Shown: positions 18,971 through 28,887 of the stretch, one piece after another
How the letters are laid out: each line of letters starts with the position of its first letter
How positions within the stretch are numbered: the stretch's first letter is position 1
Assembly: GCF_018448905.1 (NCBI RefSeq)
Contig: NZ_RCWA01000018.1
Location: 1-64,000, forward strand
Source: Photorhabdus heterorhabditis
GTDB taxonomy: Bacteria > Pseudomonadota > Gammaproteobacteria > Enterobacterales > Enterobacteriaceae
Direction of reading: 5' to 3'
Length of the DNA: 64,000 bases
Made by a program: the position numbers and the translations under genes
The notes under the pieces: model-generated
Database searches by the model: none
What the model saw: the letters and a program-made list of their open reading frames with translations, nothing else
What the model was told of the DNA's origin: nothing

Positions 18971-20492
18971 GCTGCTTCCCTCCTTCTATGAGGTTCTGCA
19001 ACCTTAATGCAGCTTCACCATCAAGGTCACGCACTGCATTAGTAAAGTCATCTAAGGAATGCTTTTTCTTCTCCGTCATTTCAGTGCTGGAAATGTCAAG
19101 ATACTCAATTAATCGATGCGGCGAACTATAGCGCCAGAACAGGGTTGGAGATAATTTTCGACGAAAATCCCGTGACATCAGTTCCGCAAGTTTTACCGCT
19201 TTAAGCGAATCAATACCCAAATCAGCCCAGGTACGTTGCATCATTGATTCAGTAAAATCTTCATCCCAATTTAGAAAATCAGCCAAAAGTGTGCGTAACT
19301 GACCAGAGACCGATTTGACGGATTTACCTGCCATTTGATGGGCTACCGATTGTGATCCAGTCAGAGCACGAACCTGAGTAATAACCTCTGTAATAAATGC
19401 AGACGCCTCTACCCCATTAAGCAAATAGTGATTAAATGCCAGAACCAAGCTCATTTCTTTGTTATGAGGCGCACCGATGAACAATGTTGACTGAGATGGC
19501 GGCACAATAACAGGTACAGCAAAGGTAGCACCATCGTTGCCGGTATATGAAATCATCATAGGAACATCAATATCAACGGGCAGTTTTTCAGCATCTGGAT
19601 CAAGGACACTATTTAGATGCTGTCTAAACTCGAAAAAGCCCATTGTCTGCGTTCCCGGTACTTTTAACGAACTCAAATCACCTTTTTCGTTCAGAAAAGC
19701 AATACCCAGGTTGATATCCGCATAAGTGTGATAACGTTCTTGATCAAGCGGTCTTGAGCGCAACATCGGGAATTTTTTCAGTGCCTGAGCAACTGCATAA
19801 GTGATTACCTGAAATGGCGTTATCCACTCTTGTTGTCCAGAGGTTTCCGTCAAATGACGAACGGCACTATCAACAAGCTCCATCGGTAATGGTTTAGCTG
19901 CCCAACAAGGCTGTACAGTCGCACTATTTAACCGTATTGCACGATTAAGGCGCTGCTGATCTCTTGACAGAAAACCCACATTGCCATTTTCTACCTTGCC
20001 CTTTTCTGACGGTTTGGCTTCACGGTGCTGTTGAAGATAATCATCAATATGGACGGGTAATAATGTCCCATGTTTTTCCGCCAGTTGGCTAAGAATTTGT
20101 GGCTCAATGTGATGTTCTTGTGCGTATTGACGGGTTTTAGGCGGAATACGCGCTGGAGGAGCTGATACCTCAGCTTCAGGAGCCACCACCACTGTCTCCA
20201 CGTTCTCCAGCTGAGGCGCTAACTCTTCACTGACAGGGGAAGGCTCCGCCAATTCGCCGGCGACTCTAATGACTGCAATAGCCGATCCAACGGGGATAAT
20301 ATCATTTTCCGCCGCTAACCATTTTTCCAGTATCCCCTCAACATCAGATTCAATGGTAAAAGCAGCCTTATCCGTCTCCATTTCATAAACAGGTTCATCA
20401 CGCTTGACATAATCTCCCACCTGCTTAAGTAACTGGATGACGACAACTTCCGTGGTTCCTTCTCCCATCGGAGGAATAAACAACTGTGCCAT
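18963..20492 (-). CDS. bkdB: BkdB: lipoyl acyltransferase (E2) fused to an acyl carrier protein
   Basis: 509 residues. Domains in order: lipoyl domain 1-80 with the lipoylated Lys42 in METDKAAF; a Pro/Glu/Val linker; a probable peripheral-subunit-binding segment near 115-155; an acyltransferase core about 175-400; then an acyl carrier domain with Ser429 in DLGIDSLKAVKL, and a charged C-terminal tail. The usual E2 active-site motif DHR-x-DG reads NHYLLNG: His kept, Asp changed to Asn. The architecture suggests that a branched acyl group made by BkdA moves from lipoyl to the attached carrier arm and on to BkdC. It starts 9 bases after bkdA and overlaps bkdC. The fusion is seen directly; the acyl route is inferred. 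Confidence 0.9.
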   Translation of the reverse strand: MAQLFIPPMGEGTTEVVVIQLLKQVGDYVKRDEPVYEMETDKAAFTIESDVEGILEKWLAAENDIIPVGSAIAVIRVAGELAEPSPVSEELAPQLENVETVVVAPEAEVSAPPARIPPKTRQYAQEHHIEPQILSQLAEKHGTLLPVHIDDYLQQHREAKPSEKGKVENGNVGFLSRDQQRLNRAIRLNSATVQPCWAAKPLPMELVDSAVRHLTETSGQQEWITPFQVITYAVAQALKKFPMLRSRPLDQERYHTYADINLGIAFLNEKGDLSSLKVPGTQTMGFFEFRQHLNSVLDPDAEKLPVDIDVPMMISYTGNDGATFAVPVIVPPSQSTLFIGAPHNKEMSLVLAFNHYLLNGVEASAFITEVITQVRALTGSQSVAHQMAGKSVKSVSGQLRTLLADFLNWDEDFTESMMQRTWADLGIDSLKAVKLAELMSRDFRRKLSPTLFWRYSSPHRLIEYLDISSTEMTEKKKHSLDDFTNAVRDLDGEAALRLQNLIEGGKQHG

Positions 20493-20501
20493 AAATTCTC
20501 C

Positions 20502-22499
20502 TTAGCCCATTACCGCATAAACGGAAGCCAAAATGTCATCCGTGCTGGGTAAGACAGCTTTTTCTAAACAAGGATTAAAAGGAATATGAATATCTTCACG
20601 CGTCACCAAGCGCGGAGGTGCCAGCAAAGAGAAGAAATTGTCATTCTCATCCAAAATATCAGCAATAATGGATGCTCCAACACTGGCCGTCCGGGTATCC
20701 TCCTGCACAACGATAAGCCGCCCGGTTTTGCGCAAAGATGCGGCAATCCGTTGTTTATCCCAAGGTACCAGACTACGTAACTCAATCACTTCAATGTCAA
20801 TATTGTTTTTTTCCGCCTGAAGAGCAGCCATCGTCGCAAGCTGAACAGTATTTCCCCAAGCAACCAGTGTAATATGCTTACCAGCCCTGACAATATTTGC
20901 CTGCCCAAGCGACACTGGAGTCACCAACCGGCGCTCATGACGCTCTCTCATCAGGTGTTTAGGGATCAAGATCAGACTCGGCATATCCAGACTTAATGCG
21001 GTACGGAATAACGCGACTGTATCAGCGGGTGTTGTTGGAACAAGCACATTAATACCGGGAATATGCGCTAAGATACCGTCCGAGCTTTGGCTGTGCCATA
21101 TACCACCTCCAGGGAGATAAGCACCATAAGGAGCATATATCACTACCGGACAGCGCCATTTTCCCACGGTTCTCCAACTTAAAGTGCCAAGTTGTGACTG
21201 TAACTGATTGAGTCCTAGCCCAACAAAGTCGATAAATTGCAGTTCAACAATCGGACGCCAACCACAGGCGGACAATCCAACAGACGAGCCAATAATCGTG
21301 GCTTCAGAAAGGGGAGCATTAAAAACGCGATCAGGATAACGGGTGGATAAGCCGCGGGTGAAACCAAAAACCCCCCCTTTAGGATCTTCAATATCCTCAC
21401 CAAATAACAGCACATTTGGATGCTGGCTCAACGCCTCGTCCAAGACCTGATTCACCGCTTTAAACTGTGTCTCTTCGGCTTCCATTTCAATATGTACAAC
21501 AGGAGCGCTTTCACGATTACACAAATAGGTACTGACACTTGCAGGATCAGGCTCTGCCTCGTGATAAACACGCTCAAATATCTCCACGACATCAGCTTTA
21601 ATGCGCTCTTTTTGTTCAGTCAGGACCTGTTCAGTAATCGCCCCTTTTTCCTTTAAATAGGCAACATAATTTTCAATAGGGTCCTGTAATGCTTCCAGCT
21701 CATCTTGGGTACGGTACAGTTTGTGAGAATCTGAGTTGGAGTGAGAATCTAACCGGTCCACTCGACAAACCAAGATGCAAGGTGTTCGCTCAAATCTCGC
21801 CTTATTGAATACCTCCTGTGCAACAGGAAATACGGTTTCCGGCCTGCGGGCATCAACACGGCGAATCAAACACTCGTCAAATATTCCCAATCGATACGGA
21901 GCCATCTTCTCCGTTGAGGTACTAATACCCAATTTATTATCAGAAACCACAAAGACGACGGGCAAACGCCTTTCAACCGCAAAGCTAACCGCTTCATAAA
22001 ATTCTCCCTGCCGGGTTGCCGCATCACCGACACCACACACGACAAGTCCATTTTTATTATCCAACGCGCTTGCCCAGGCAGCGCCAGCCGCAGGAATACA
22101 TTGGGTTCCCGTCAAACTGACTACCGAGAAAATATTATGCTCTTTGGAGCAAAAATGATTCGACATGGTCCGGCCAGCTGAGTGAGAAGTGGCCTTTCCC
22201 ATCAGTTCCCTTGTCATTTCAACAATAGACATACCACGCGCTAATACTAATGCCCGATCACGATAGTAAGGAACCAGCACATCATTCTTTTCCATAAGCT
22301 GTGGCAACACTGCCAGTCCTTCATGTCCAGCAGCCGACACATGAAACCAAGCTCTGCCCTGTCGGGTAACTAACGCACTACGATTATCAAATTCCCGTGA
22401 CAGCAGCATGTCATAAAGTAACTTTTGCTCATCTAAACAATTATCCATTGAAGGGCTGTGTTCCTTAAGAGGTACTTCATTGATCTGTACGTCTATCAC
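20502..22499 (-). CDS. bkdA: BkdA: branched-chain 2-oxoacid dehydrogenase E1, alpha and beta fused
   Basis: Thiamine-diphosphate decarboxylase of a Bkd-type complex; both E1 subunits lie in one chain. The alpha half (about 15-320) has VPYYRDRALVLARG, HFCSKEHNIFS and the TPP/Mg motif GDAATRQGEF...SDN. The beta half (about 345-665) has LFGEDIEDPKGGVFGFT and VFNAPLSEATIIG. I prefer GTG at 22499, which has GAGGA seven bases upstream; a GTG five codons earlier (22514) has no SD. It is the first gene of bkdABC. There is no E3 gene in the cluster, so dihydrolipoamide dehydrogenase is presumably borrowed. In Photorhabdus this gene supplies the isovaleryl-type starter for stilbene and branched lipids. 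Confidence 0.88.
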   Translation of the reverse strand: MIDVQINEVPLKEHSPSMDNCLDEQKLLYDMLLSREFDNRSALVTRQGRAWFHVSAAGHEGLAVLPQLMEKNDVLVPYYRDRALVLARGMSIVEMTRELMGKATSHSAGRTMSNHFCSKEHNIFSVVSLTGTQCIPAAGAAWASALDNKNGLVVCGVGDAATRQGEFYEAVSFAVERRLPVVFVVSDNKLGISTSTEKMAPYRLGIFDECLIRRVDARRPETVFPVAQEVFNKARFERTPCILVCRVDRLDSHSNSDSHKLYRTQDELEALQDPIENYVAYLKEKGAITEQVLTEQKERIKADVVEIFERVYHEAEPDPASVSTYLCNRESAPVVHIEMEAEETQFKAVNQVLDEALSQHPNVLLFGEDIEDPKGGVFGFTRGLSTRYPDRVFNAPLSEATIIGSSVGLSACGWRPIVELQFIDFVGLGLNQLQSQLGTLSWRTVGKWRCPVVIYAPYGAYLPGGGIWHSQSSDGILAHIPGINVLVPTTPADTVALFRTALSLDMPSLILIPKHLMRERHERRLVTPVSLGQANIVRAGKHITLVAWGNTVQLATMAALQAEKNNIDIEVIELRSLVPWDKQRIAASLRKTGRLIVVQEDTRTASVGASIIADILDENDNFFSLLAPPRLVTREDIHIPFNPCLEKAVLPSTDDILASVYAVMG

Positions 22500-22514
22500 T
22501 CTCTTTTTCCTCAC

Positions 22515-24107
22515 AAATAGTTAACGTGGTAATTGTCGTTATTGCGCTTAGTGCCTGATAAAAAAGCGAATACGGGATAGTCCCATTCATGATTACCTGA
22601 GAGACTATAGATCCCGATAAAGAAGTGAAAGCGGGGTAATACCTTCACACAGATTACAAAAGATAGAAGTATACGGTCACGATTTTTAATAACATTTACA
22701 TATCTGGAATGGTAGGCAAAATTCTCTCCATGACCATGAATAGCTCTGACTGTCACGATATTCCCCGAATTTTGAGCATTGTCCTGATCACAATGTGATA
22801 CCATTTAAAAAGCTCCAACCGATGAACAATAGCCATTTGCTAAGGACAAAACCAATAAACATCGGCATTTCCATGATTACGATACGATTAAAAAACAGGT
22901 TTTTGCCTATACTTTTGAATCCTGCAATGATAAGACGCTGGAATAATTTCTCACTCTGTTAAGCGATTTTAAAGTTATACTTCCGCAACAGATTCTTCAT
23001 TAGGTATTTTTACATTTAACTGAGAAATAGACCTAAAATAGCATTACATCAATCAAGCTTAAATTCAATGATTTTATACTTATTACAAATCTTTATATTT
23101 TGTGATAAACCTCAATAATAACCCCACTTATTGCCAAATACATCCCATTAAATTCATGAATCCATATAGCACCAACACTGATACTTTACAAAAAATTAAT
23201 TTATTATCTCTTATGTTTTATCATAAAAAAACTAATCGTAATGAGTGAATGATCACAAAAGCGCTGATATATTTAACTACCTGATTCTACTAAATTTACA
23301 AGTCTAATATCGTTGATATTATAGTGCAGTTAATAGCATATCTACATATAAAAATATATTGCTTAACCATTTGAATATTTTATCAATTACTTATAGTAGT
23401 AAACTAAAAAAATAATAATAGAAAATATAATTTCAGCAAGGTTGATCTGAATGAATTTATCCCTATGTTGTGTGCAAATTATTTCTATAAATAATAACAT
23501 CAAATACATCTGTCCTTTTAGCCCTCTCGATACTATTAATCCTCTTCATACTATGGAAAAACGATTAATTCATGCAATTATTTTAATTTTAATTACTACT
23601 TCTTATTTTAAATAACAACGGCTTTGACAGCTCCCTTGTTTAACATTGATAAACAACTCTACCACTTTCGCACCATGCCAATTATTCCTATCGATCTCGC
23701 AAACACACAGTGATGGGTACCTACCCCACTGTTACTTATTTTTCTGCCGAATTTGAGCATTTGATCACAATAGCCTGACCGTTTTATTCCGGGTCCAATC
23801 AGACCCGATTTTGATCTATGCTGAGTACCAGAGTAGCATGAAAGATTGAATCCACATTTCCTTCTGAGGATGGCAAAAACTGATGGATATTTACAAAATC
23901 AACAATTCATTTATACATATTATCGCTACTCTCTTGTTTTACTAGTCTGGCTGCCAGGCAGAAGTGAAACGGCGGCCATAAATTGTTTCACCTTTAGCAA
24001 CAATTGCCAAAAGATAACCCCAACCGTTCTATTTTATCCCATCAGGGAGAATAAGATTAATGTCGCTCAATACCACCAATCATATTTCCGAAAAATTTTT
24101 AATTCTG
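22515..24107. other. Gene-free AT-rich region between bkdA and cheZ
   Basis: About 1.6 kb upstream of bkdA with no convincing gene; frames at 22511-22804 and 23846-24121 lack SD and recognisable sequence. A GC-rich hairpin CGGGTC-6-GACCCG followed by ATTTT lies at 23790-23811. Two stretches, near 22755-22790 (minus) and 23750-23785 (plus), share GAATTT-GAGCATT and GATCACAAT, suggesting an old duplicated element. The bkd promoter must be here. Confidence 0.5.
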
Positions 24108-24130
24108 AGTGGCAGGCTTAGCCCGCCACT
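24108..24130 (-). terminator. Terminator after cheZ
   Basis: Stem AGTGGC-GGC/GCC-GCCACT with a TTA loop and one mismatch, starting 6 bases beyond the cheZ stop. T-rich sequence occurs on both strands (TTTTATT on plus, AATTAAAAATTTTT on minus). It marks the end of the che operon and the boundary to the bkd segment. Confidence 0.6.
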
Positions 24131-24135
24131 TTTAT

Positions 24136-24786
24136 TCAGAAACCTAAGCTATCCAGTAGATCATCAACCTGAGCCTGATTAGCAATAACACCCACGCCAT
24201 TTTGATTCACTTGCGGGCCATTTAGCAAACTATCAGTCTCTTTCTTGGTTTTCACCATCTGATCAGCCGGCATGTTTTCCATCAATACCATCACCAGCTG
24301 TTTTTCTATTTCCTGAATAACATCCATCATCCGCTTGATAACCTGACCAGTAAGATCTTGAAAATCTTGTGCCATCATGATCTCCATCAGTTGAGCGTTA
24401 GTAAAAGCAGTATGATCAGGTACTGTATTGAGGTAATTTCGGGTATCCACAACCAATGAGCGCGCCACAGGCATTTCAACTGGATTTGCAAACCATTCAT
24501 CCCAGCGTTTTGTCAGTGATATTGCCGATGATTCCAACTCATTCTGACGAGGTTGCGCCGCCTCAACACAATTCAGCGCTCTTTCGGCTGCCTGCGCAGT
24601 CATCTGAACAACATAGTCCAGGCGTTCTCTCGCATCAGGTATCGCCTCAGCCGCCTGAGCGATAGTTTGATCCAACCCTAGCTCACGTAAACTATCACGC
24701 AACATCCGCGTAAGTTGGCCGATACGGCTGATAATCTCACTGGCAGTAATGGTCTCATCCCTCGGCATGACTGGATTTACACTCAT
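24136..24786 (-). CDS. cheZ: CheZ, CheY-P phosphatase
   Basis: 216-residue cytoplasmic phosphatase that dephosphorylates CheY-P. The catalytic Gln lies in [14 protein letters not shown] (near 145), in the long helical hairpin, and the C-terminal CheY-binding helix is [13 protein letters not shown]. The length matches enteric CheZ. It is the last gene of tsr-tap-cheRBYZ, 9 bases after cheY. In E. coli flhB comes next; here the bkd segment does. Confidence 0.97.
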   Translation of the reverse strand: MSVNPVMPRDETITASEIISRIGQLTRMLRDSLRELGLDQTIAQAAEAIPDARERLDYVVQMTAQAAERALNCVEAAQPRQNELESSAISLTKRWDEWFANPVEMPVARSLVVDTRNYLNTVPDHTAFTNAQLMEIMMAQDFQDLTGQVIKRMMDVIQEIEKQLVMVLMENMPADQMVKTKKETDSLLNGPQVNQNGVGVIANQAQVDDLLDSLGF

Positions 24787-24795
24787 TATGTCTCC

Positions 24796-25185
24796 TTAGA
24801 GGCCCAATTTTTCGAAAATTTTATTAAGCTTCTCTTCCAGAGTGGCAGCTGTAAAAGGTTTAACAACATAACCACTAGCCCCGGCCTGCGCAGCTGCAAT
24901 AATGTTTTCTTTCTTCGCTTCTGCTGTCACCATCAAAACGGGTATTTTGGATAATTGTGCATCTTCACGAATGATTTTTAACAACTCCAGACCATCCATA
25001 TTAGGCATATTCCAGTCAGAGATAATGAAATCAAATTGGGATGAACGAATCTTAGTCAGAGCTTCTGCTCCATCCTGAGCTTCTTCTACATTGTTGAAAC
25101 CCAGCTCTTTCAGCAGGTTACGAACAATGCGCCGCATGGTTGAAAAATCATCAACCACCAGAAATCTAAGATCCTTATTCGCCAT
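24796..25185 (-). CDS. cheY: CheY, chemotaxis response regulator
   Basis: 129-residue single receiver domain that carries the signal from CheA to the flagellar switch. Numbering equals E. coli: acidic pair Asp12/Asp13 in [10 protein letters not shown], phosphoacceptor Asp57 in [11 protein letters not shown], Thr87 in VTAEAKKEN, Lys109 in GYVVKPF. It lies 69 bases after cheB and 9 bases before cheZ. Confidence 0.98.
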   Translation of the reverse strand: MANKDLRFLVVDDFSTMRRIVRNLLKELGFNNVEEAQDGAEALTKIRSSQFDFIISDWNMPNMDGLELLKIIREDAQLSKIPVLMVTAEAKKENIIAAAQAGASGYVVKPFTAATLEEKLNKIFEKLGL

Positions 25186-25254
25186 AAAAACTCCTTGAAA
25201 TTATTTACTAGTCAGCACAGAGCTGCTTAAAAAATTAAATTTATCCAACTGCCG

Positions 25255-26307
25255 TTAAATACGAACAGCCTGCCCCGAGCTTATTTTTGCCAGCATTCTC
25301 TTGCTCATTTTGAGTATATCCATAACCTCATCCACAGCCCCCATTTGTATTGCCGCTCTGGGCATACCAAATACAACACAACTTGCTTCATCCTGGGCTA
25401 ACGTGTACGCTCCGGCTTGCTTCATTTCCAGCAATCCCGCTGCGCCATCACTGCCCATTCCTGTCAGTAGTACACCAACAGCATTCCTTCCAGCAAATTT
25501 AGCGACTGATCGGAACAATACATCCACAGACGGACGATGACGATTAACCGCCGGTGCATCAGTTATCAAAACCTGATAATCAGCACCATTGCGGCATAGT
25601 TCCATATGGCGATCACCCGGAGCAATGTACGCATGGCCTGGCAAAATTCGCTCGCCGTTTTCGGCTTCTTTTACTGTAATTTGGCTAAGTTTATTCAGCC
25701 GTTCAGCAAAAGAGCGGGTAAAACCAGGTGGCATATGTTGAGTAATTAGCAGTGCTGGGCTGGTTACAGGCAATGGTTGCAACAAACTCTTTATTGCTTC
25801 CGTTCCCCCAGTAGAAGCCCCGACTGCAATCAGTTTTTCACTGGATAACAGAGGCTTAAAACTCAAAGGAGCAAAATCTACCGGTGTGGTTATTTGCGTA
25901 GATAATTTAGCCTGGGCTGCTGTCCGCACTTTTTCTGCAATAAGTTCACTGTAAGCCAGCATCCCTTCACGAATACCCAATTGAGGTTTGGTTACAAAAT
26001 CAACAGCGCCAAGTTCCAATGCTCTTAATGTGATTTCAGAACCTTTAGCTGTTAGAGAAGAAATCATAACCACAGGCATCGGTCGTAAGCGCATTAATTT
26101 TTCAAGAAAATCAATGCCATCCATGCGTGGCATTTCAACATCCAGCGTTAATACCTGTGGGTTATGTTTTTTAATGAGATCTCGAGCCACCAATGGATCT
26201 GGCGCACAAGCCACTACTTCCATATCCGGATGACTATTGATGATCTCTCGCATGATTTGCCGCATAAGCGCTGAATCATCGACACAAAGAACACTAATTT
26301 TATTCAT
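25255..26307 (-). CDS. cheB: CheB, receptor methylesterase/deamidase
   Basis: 350 residues: receiver domain 1-120 with phosphoacceptor Asp in [12 protein letters not shown], linker, then the catalytic domain with Ser in AVGASTGG, His in TQHMPPGFT and Asp in GMGSDGAAG. It removes methyl groups from MCPs, antagonising CheR. Its ATG overlaps the end of cheR by 8 bases. Confidence 0.97.
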   Translation of the reverse strand: MNKISVLCVDDSALMRQIMREIINSHPDMEVVACAPDPLVARDLIKKHNPQVLTLDVEMPRMDGIDFLEKLMRLRPMPVVMISSLTAKGSEITLRALELGAVDFVTKPQLGIREGMLAYSELIAEKVRTAAQAKLSTQITTPVDFAPLSFKPLLSSEKLIAVGASTGGTEAIKSLLQPLPVTSPALLITQHMPPGFTRSFAERLNKLSQITVKEAENGERILPGHAYIAPGDRHMELCRNGADYQVLITDAPAVNRHRPSVDVLFRSVAKFAGRNAVGVLLTGMGSDGAAGLLEMKQAGAYTLAQDEASCVVFGMPRAAIQMGAVDEVMDILKMSKRMLAKISSGQAVRI

Positions 26308-27187
26308 GACCTCTCCTTGCCTGGGCTACACCGTAAACGGTCTGTCCTTGCAAGTAGAATTCCCGGCTGATTTGAGTGACATTCTCGGAATGCCCGGCAA
26401 AGAGCAATCCATCGGGTTTTAATAAAGTAACAAAATGACGTAGTATCCGTTCCTGCGTCTTTTTATCAAAATAAATCATTACGTTACGACAAAATATAGC
26501 ATCAAACTTACCTTCGAGCGGCCAACTAGCATCCAACAAATTGAGGTGTTGGAATGTTACCATGTCAGCAATCTGAGGCCGGACACGGGCATAACCTTCA
26601 TAAGCACCAGTACCTTTAAAAAAGTAGCGTTTCCTCTGTTGATCTGTCAGCTGACGCAATTCATCCAGACGATAAACACCTTTACGCGCTTTCTCCAGTA
26701 CATTGGTATCAATATCACTGGCAATAATCTTTACCCGATGAAAACGATGCCCCAATACATCACTCAGTGTCATTGCAATTGAGTACGGCTCTTCCCCTGT
26801 AGATGCTGCCGCACTCCACACCCGGTACGATCCATTTTTCTTACTCGCATGCTTAGATAACAGAGGGAAATGATGAGCTTCTCTGAAAAAAGCCGTCAGG
26901 TTAGTCGTCAATGCATTGATAAACTCCTGCCATTCATCACTATCAATATCATTTTCAAGAATGAACAGGTATTGACCAAAATCACGGATACCAAGAGTAC
27001 GTAAACGCCGAATTAAACGGTTGTAAACCATCTCCCGTTTATGTGCAGCAAGCACAATACCAGCACGTTGATATATAAACTGACAGATGCGCTCAAAATG
27101 CACATCTGACATGGTATAGCGCTGAATCATGTGATTCAGCGGTGGAGACGGCAAGCTTGTAGCTGAAGCAATTAAATTTGATTTCAT
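26300..27187 (-). CDS. cheR: CheR, MCP methyltransferase
   Basis: 295 residues, with an N-terminal helical domain ([18 protein letters not shown]) and a SAM-dependent methyltransferase domain with [29 protein letters not shown] and [12 protein letters not shown]. It methylates glutamates of the two receptors just upstream. It starts 6 bases after the tap-like MCP and overlaps cheB. The receptor pentapeptide it normally docks on is present only on Tsr. Confidence 0.97.
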   Translation of the reverse strand: MKSNLIASATSLPSPPLNHMIQRYTMSDVHFERICQFIYQRAGIVLAAHKREMVYNRLIRRLRTLGIRDFGQYLFILENDIDSDEWQEFINALTTNLTAFFREAHHFPLLSKHASKKNGSYRVWSAAASTGEEPYSIAMTLSDVLGHRFHRVKIIASDIDTNVLEKARKGVYRLDELRQLTDQQRKRYFFKGTGAYEGYARVRPQIADMVTFQHLNLLDASWPLEGKFDAIFCRNVMIYFDKKTQERILRHFVTLLKPDGLLFAGHSENVTQISREFYLQGQTVYGVAQARRGHE

Positions 27188-27193
27188 CTGGCC

Positions 27194-28834
27194 TCAGCGA
27201 GTCTGACTGACTGCCCCTTCGCTATCCGCAGACCTCAGCGTAGGTGAAAGTTCATTTTCAAGCTTATTTTCTGAATTATTTGGTAATTCAAATTGCGCTA
27301 CGGTTTTCACCAGAATATCCGCTTGATCTTCAAGTGCCGCTGCTGCCGCCGCAGACTGTTCAACCAATGCGGCATTCTGCTGAGTAACCTGATCCATCTG
27401 CGTAACAGCTTGTGCCACTTGATGAATACCCCGACTTTGTTCATCGGAGGCCGCAGCAATTTCGGCCATGAGATCTGTAACCTGATTTACAGAAGTCACC
27501 AATTCATTCATGGTCTTCCCTGCGTGGCTAACCAATTCGGAACCTTGGCTTACCCGCTGAACTGATTCACTAATTAATGTCTTGATCTCTTTTGCTGCTT
27601 CAGCACTTCGCTGCGCAAGATCCCTAACTTCTCCAGCAACAACGGAGAAACCACGGCCTTGTTCACCCGCCCGCGCAGCTTCTACTGCCGCATTAAGTGC
27701 CAGGATGTTGGTTTGGAATGCAATGCCATCAATAACGCTGATAATTGCACTGATTTTCTGTGAACTGTTAGCAATTGCATCCATCGTTTCTACAACCCCC
27801 GTTGTCAGTTCACCACCTTTAGAGGCTGTTTTCGATGCAGATACTGCCAATTCACTAGCCTGACGCGCATTTTCAGCATTTTGTTTTACTGTTGCAGTCA
27901 ATTGTTCCATACTGGCCGCTGTTTCTTCCAGAGATGCAGCTTGTTCTTCAGTGCGGGAAGAGAGATCCGTATTACCCTGAGTAATTTCCTGAATACCGCT
28001 ATACATCAGGTTAGTATTCTCTTTAATCAAGGTAATAGAATTAACCAGTGAACGCTGCATATCACGCAACTTGAGAAACACTTCACCAATTTCATCATTA
28101 GTGAAAACAGCAACTTCTTTGTTTAACTTCCCTTCTGCAACAAGCTGGAAGTGACTACGCATATTAGCGAATGGTCTGAGAAGATTTCTTTTTAGCCACC
28201 AATGAGCAGCCCAGGCAACTACCAATACCATCAGGATCGCGCCTGCGAACATGGCAGTTGCAATCTGATAATAAAATCGACCATCTTGAACGGCAGTGGT
28301 AATCTCCTCGCCAATGTACTGCATATAATGGTTGAAATCAGATTCCAGTTGCTGCTGATATTTTTCAGTCGGCTGGTCTAAAAAAGCATCATAATTACCC
28401 TCTTCTAAGAAAACCGAGAGCTCTCTAAGTGCTTTTATATATTCCTTGTAACTGGTTTCCACTGATGCCAGTAAGACACTGCTGCCATCTTCCTCACTTA
28501 ATTTAGGCAAAGAGATAAACGCTGCAAAATGCATCTCAGCCTTATCCAGCGTTTCTCTGACATTAGCGACCATACCGCTAATATGATCCTCAGATTGCTG
28601 TAGCGTTTTTCCTACGGCGATTCTATTAAGTGTATTACGCGATTGCAGCAAAGCTGCCCAGCTCAACCCTAACGAATCTCTTTTTTGTGTTCCCAGATCA
28701 ATCCGTTCGATATAAGACTGATCTGTGTGAATTATTCTAAGAGATAAACCACTTGAGATTATCTGCATTAAACAAAACATCATCAGTAACAGATATAAAC
28801 TGGTTGATATACGAAGCCTGCCTAGCCCTAACAT
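27194..28834 (-). CDS. Methyl-accepting chemotaxis protein (Tar/Tap-like)
   Basis: 546-residue receptor: TM1 (about 10-30), four-helix periplasmic sensor domain with [15 protein letters not shown] and [14 protein letters not shown]2 near 190-215, HAMP, methylation helices, and the signalling tip [20 protein letters not shown]. The sensor fold is of the Tar/Tsr type but diverged, so the ligand cannot be assigned. It ends GAVSQTR without the NWETF pentapeptide, like Tap/Trg. In the tar-tap slot of enterics, 53 bases after tsr and 6 before cheR, with AGAGGTGA SD. Confidence 0.93.
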   Translation of the reverse strand: MLGLGRLRISTSLYLLLMMFCLMQIISSGLSLRIIHTDQSYIERIDLGTQKRDSLGLSWAALLQSRNTLNRIAVGKTLQQSEDHISGMVANVRETLDKAEMHFAAFISLPKLSEEDGSSVLLASVETSYKEYIKALRELSVFLEEGNYDAFLDQPTEKYQQQLESDFNHYMQYIGEEITTAVQDGRFYYQIATAMFAGAILMVLVVAWAAHWWLKRNLLRPFANMRSHFQLVAEGKLNKEVAVFTNDEIGEVFLKLRDMQRSLVNSITLIKENTNLMYSGIQEITQGNTDLSSRTEEQAASLEETAASMEQLTATVKQNAENARQASELAVSASKTASKGGELTTGVVETMDAIANSSQKISAIISVIDGIAFQTNILALNAAVEAARAGEQGRGFSVVAGEVRDLAQRSAEAAKEIKTLISESVQRVSQGSELVSHAGKTMNELVTSVNQVTDLMAEIAAASDEQSRGIHQVAQAVTQMDQVTQQNAALVEQSAAAAAALEDQADILVKTVAQFELPNNSENKLENELSPTLRSADSEGAVSQTR

Positions 28835-28887
28835 GTAATCACCTCTGTTAACGGCTGCATATGCAGCCGTGGTTATCGCTTAGTGTT

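Noticed and set aside
22511-22804. Minus-strand frame of 97 codons upstream of bkdA
   Set aside because: No SD, no recognisable motif, and it overlaps the bkdA start; more likely part of a decayed repeat.
23846-24121. Plus-strand frame of 91 codons before the cheZ terminator
   Set aside because: No SD, odd composition, and it ends within the cheZ terminator hairpin.
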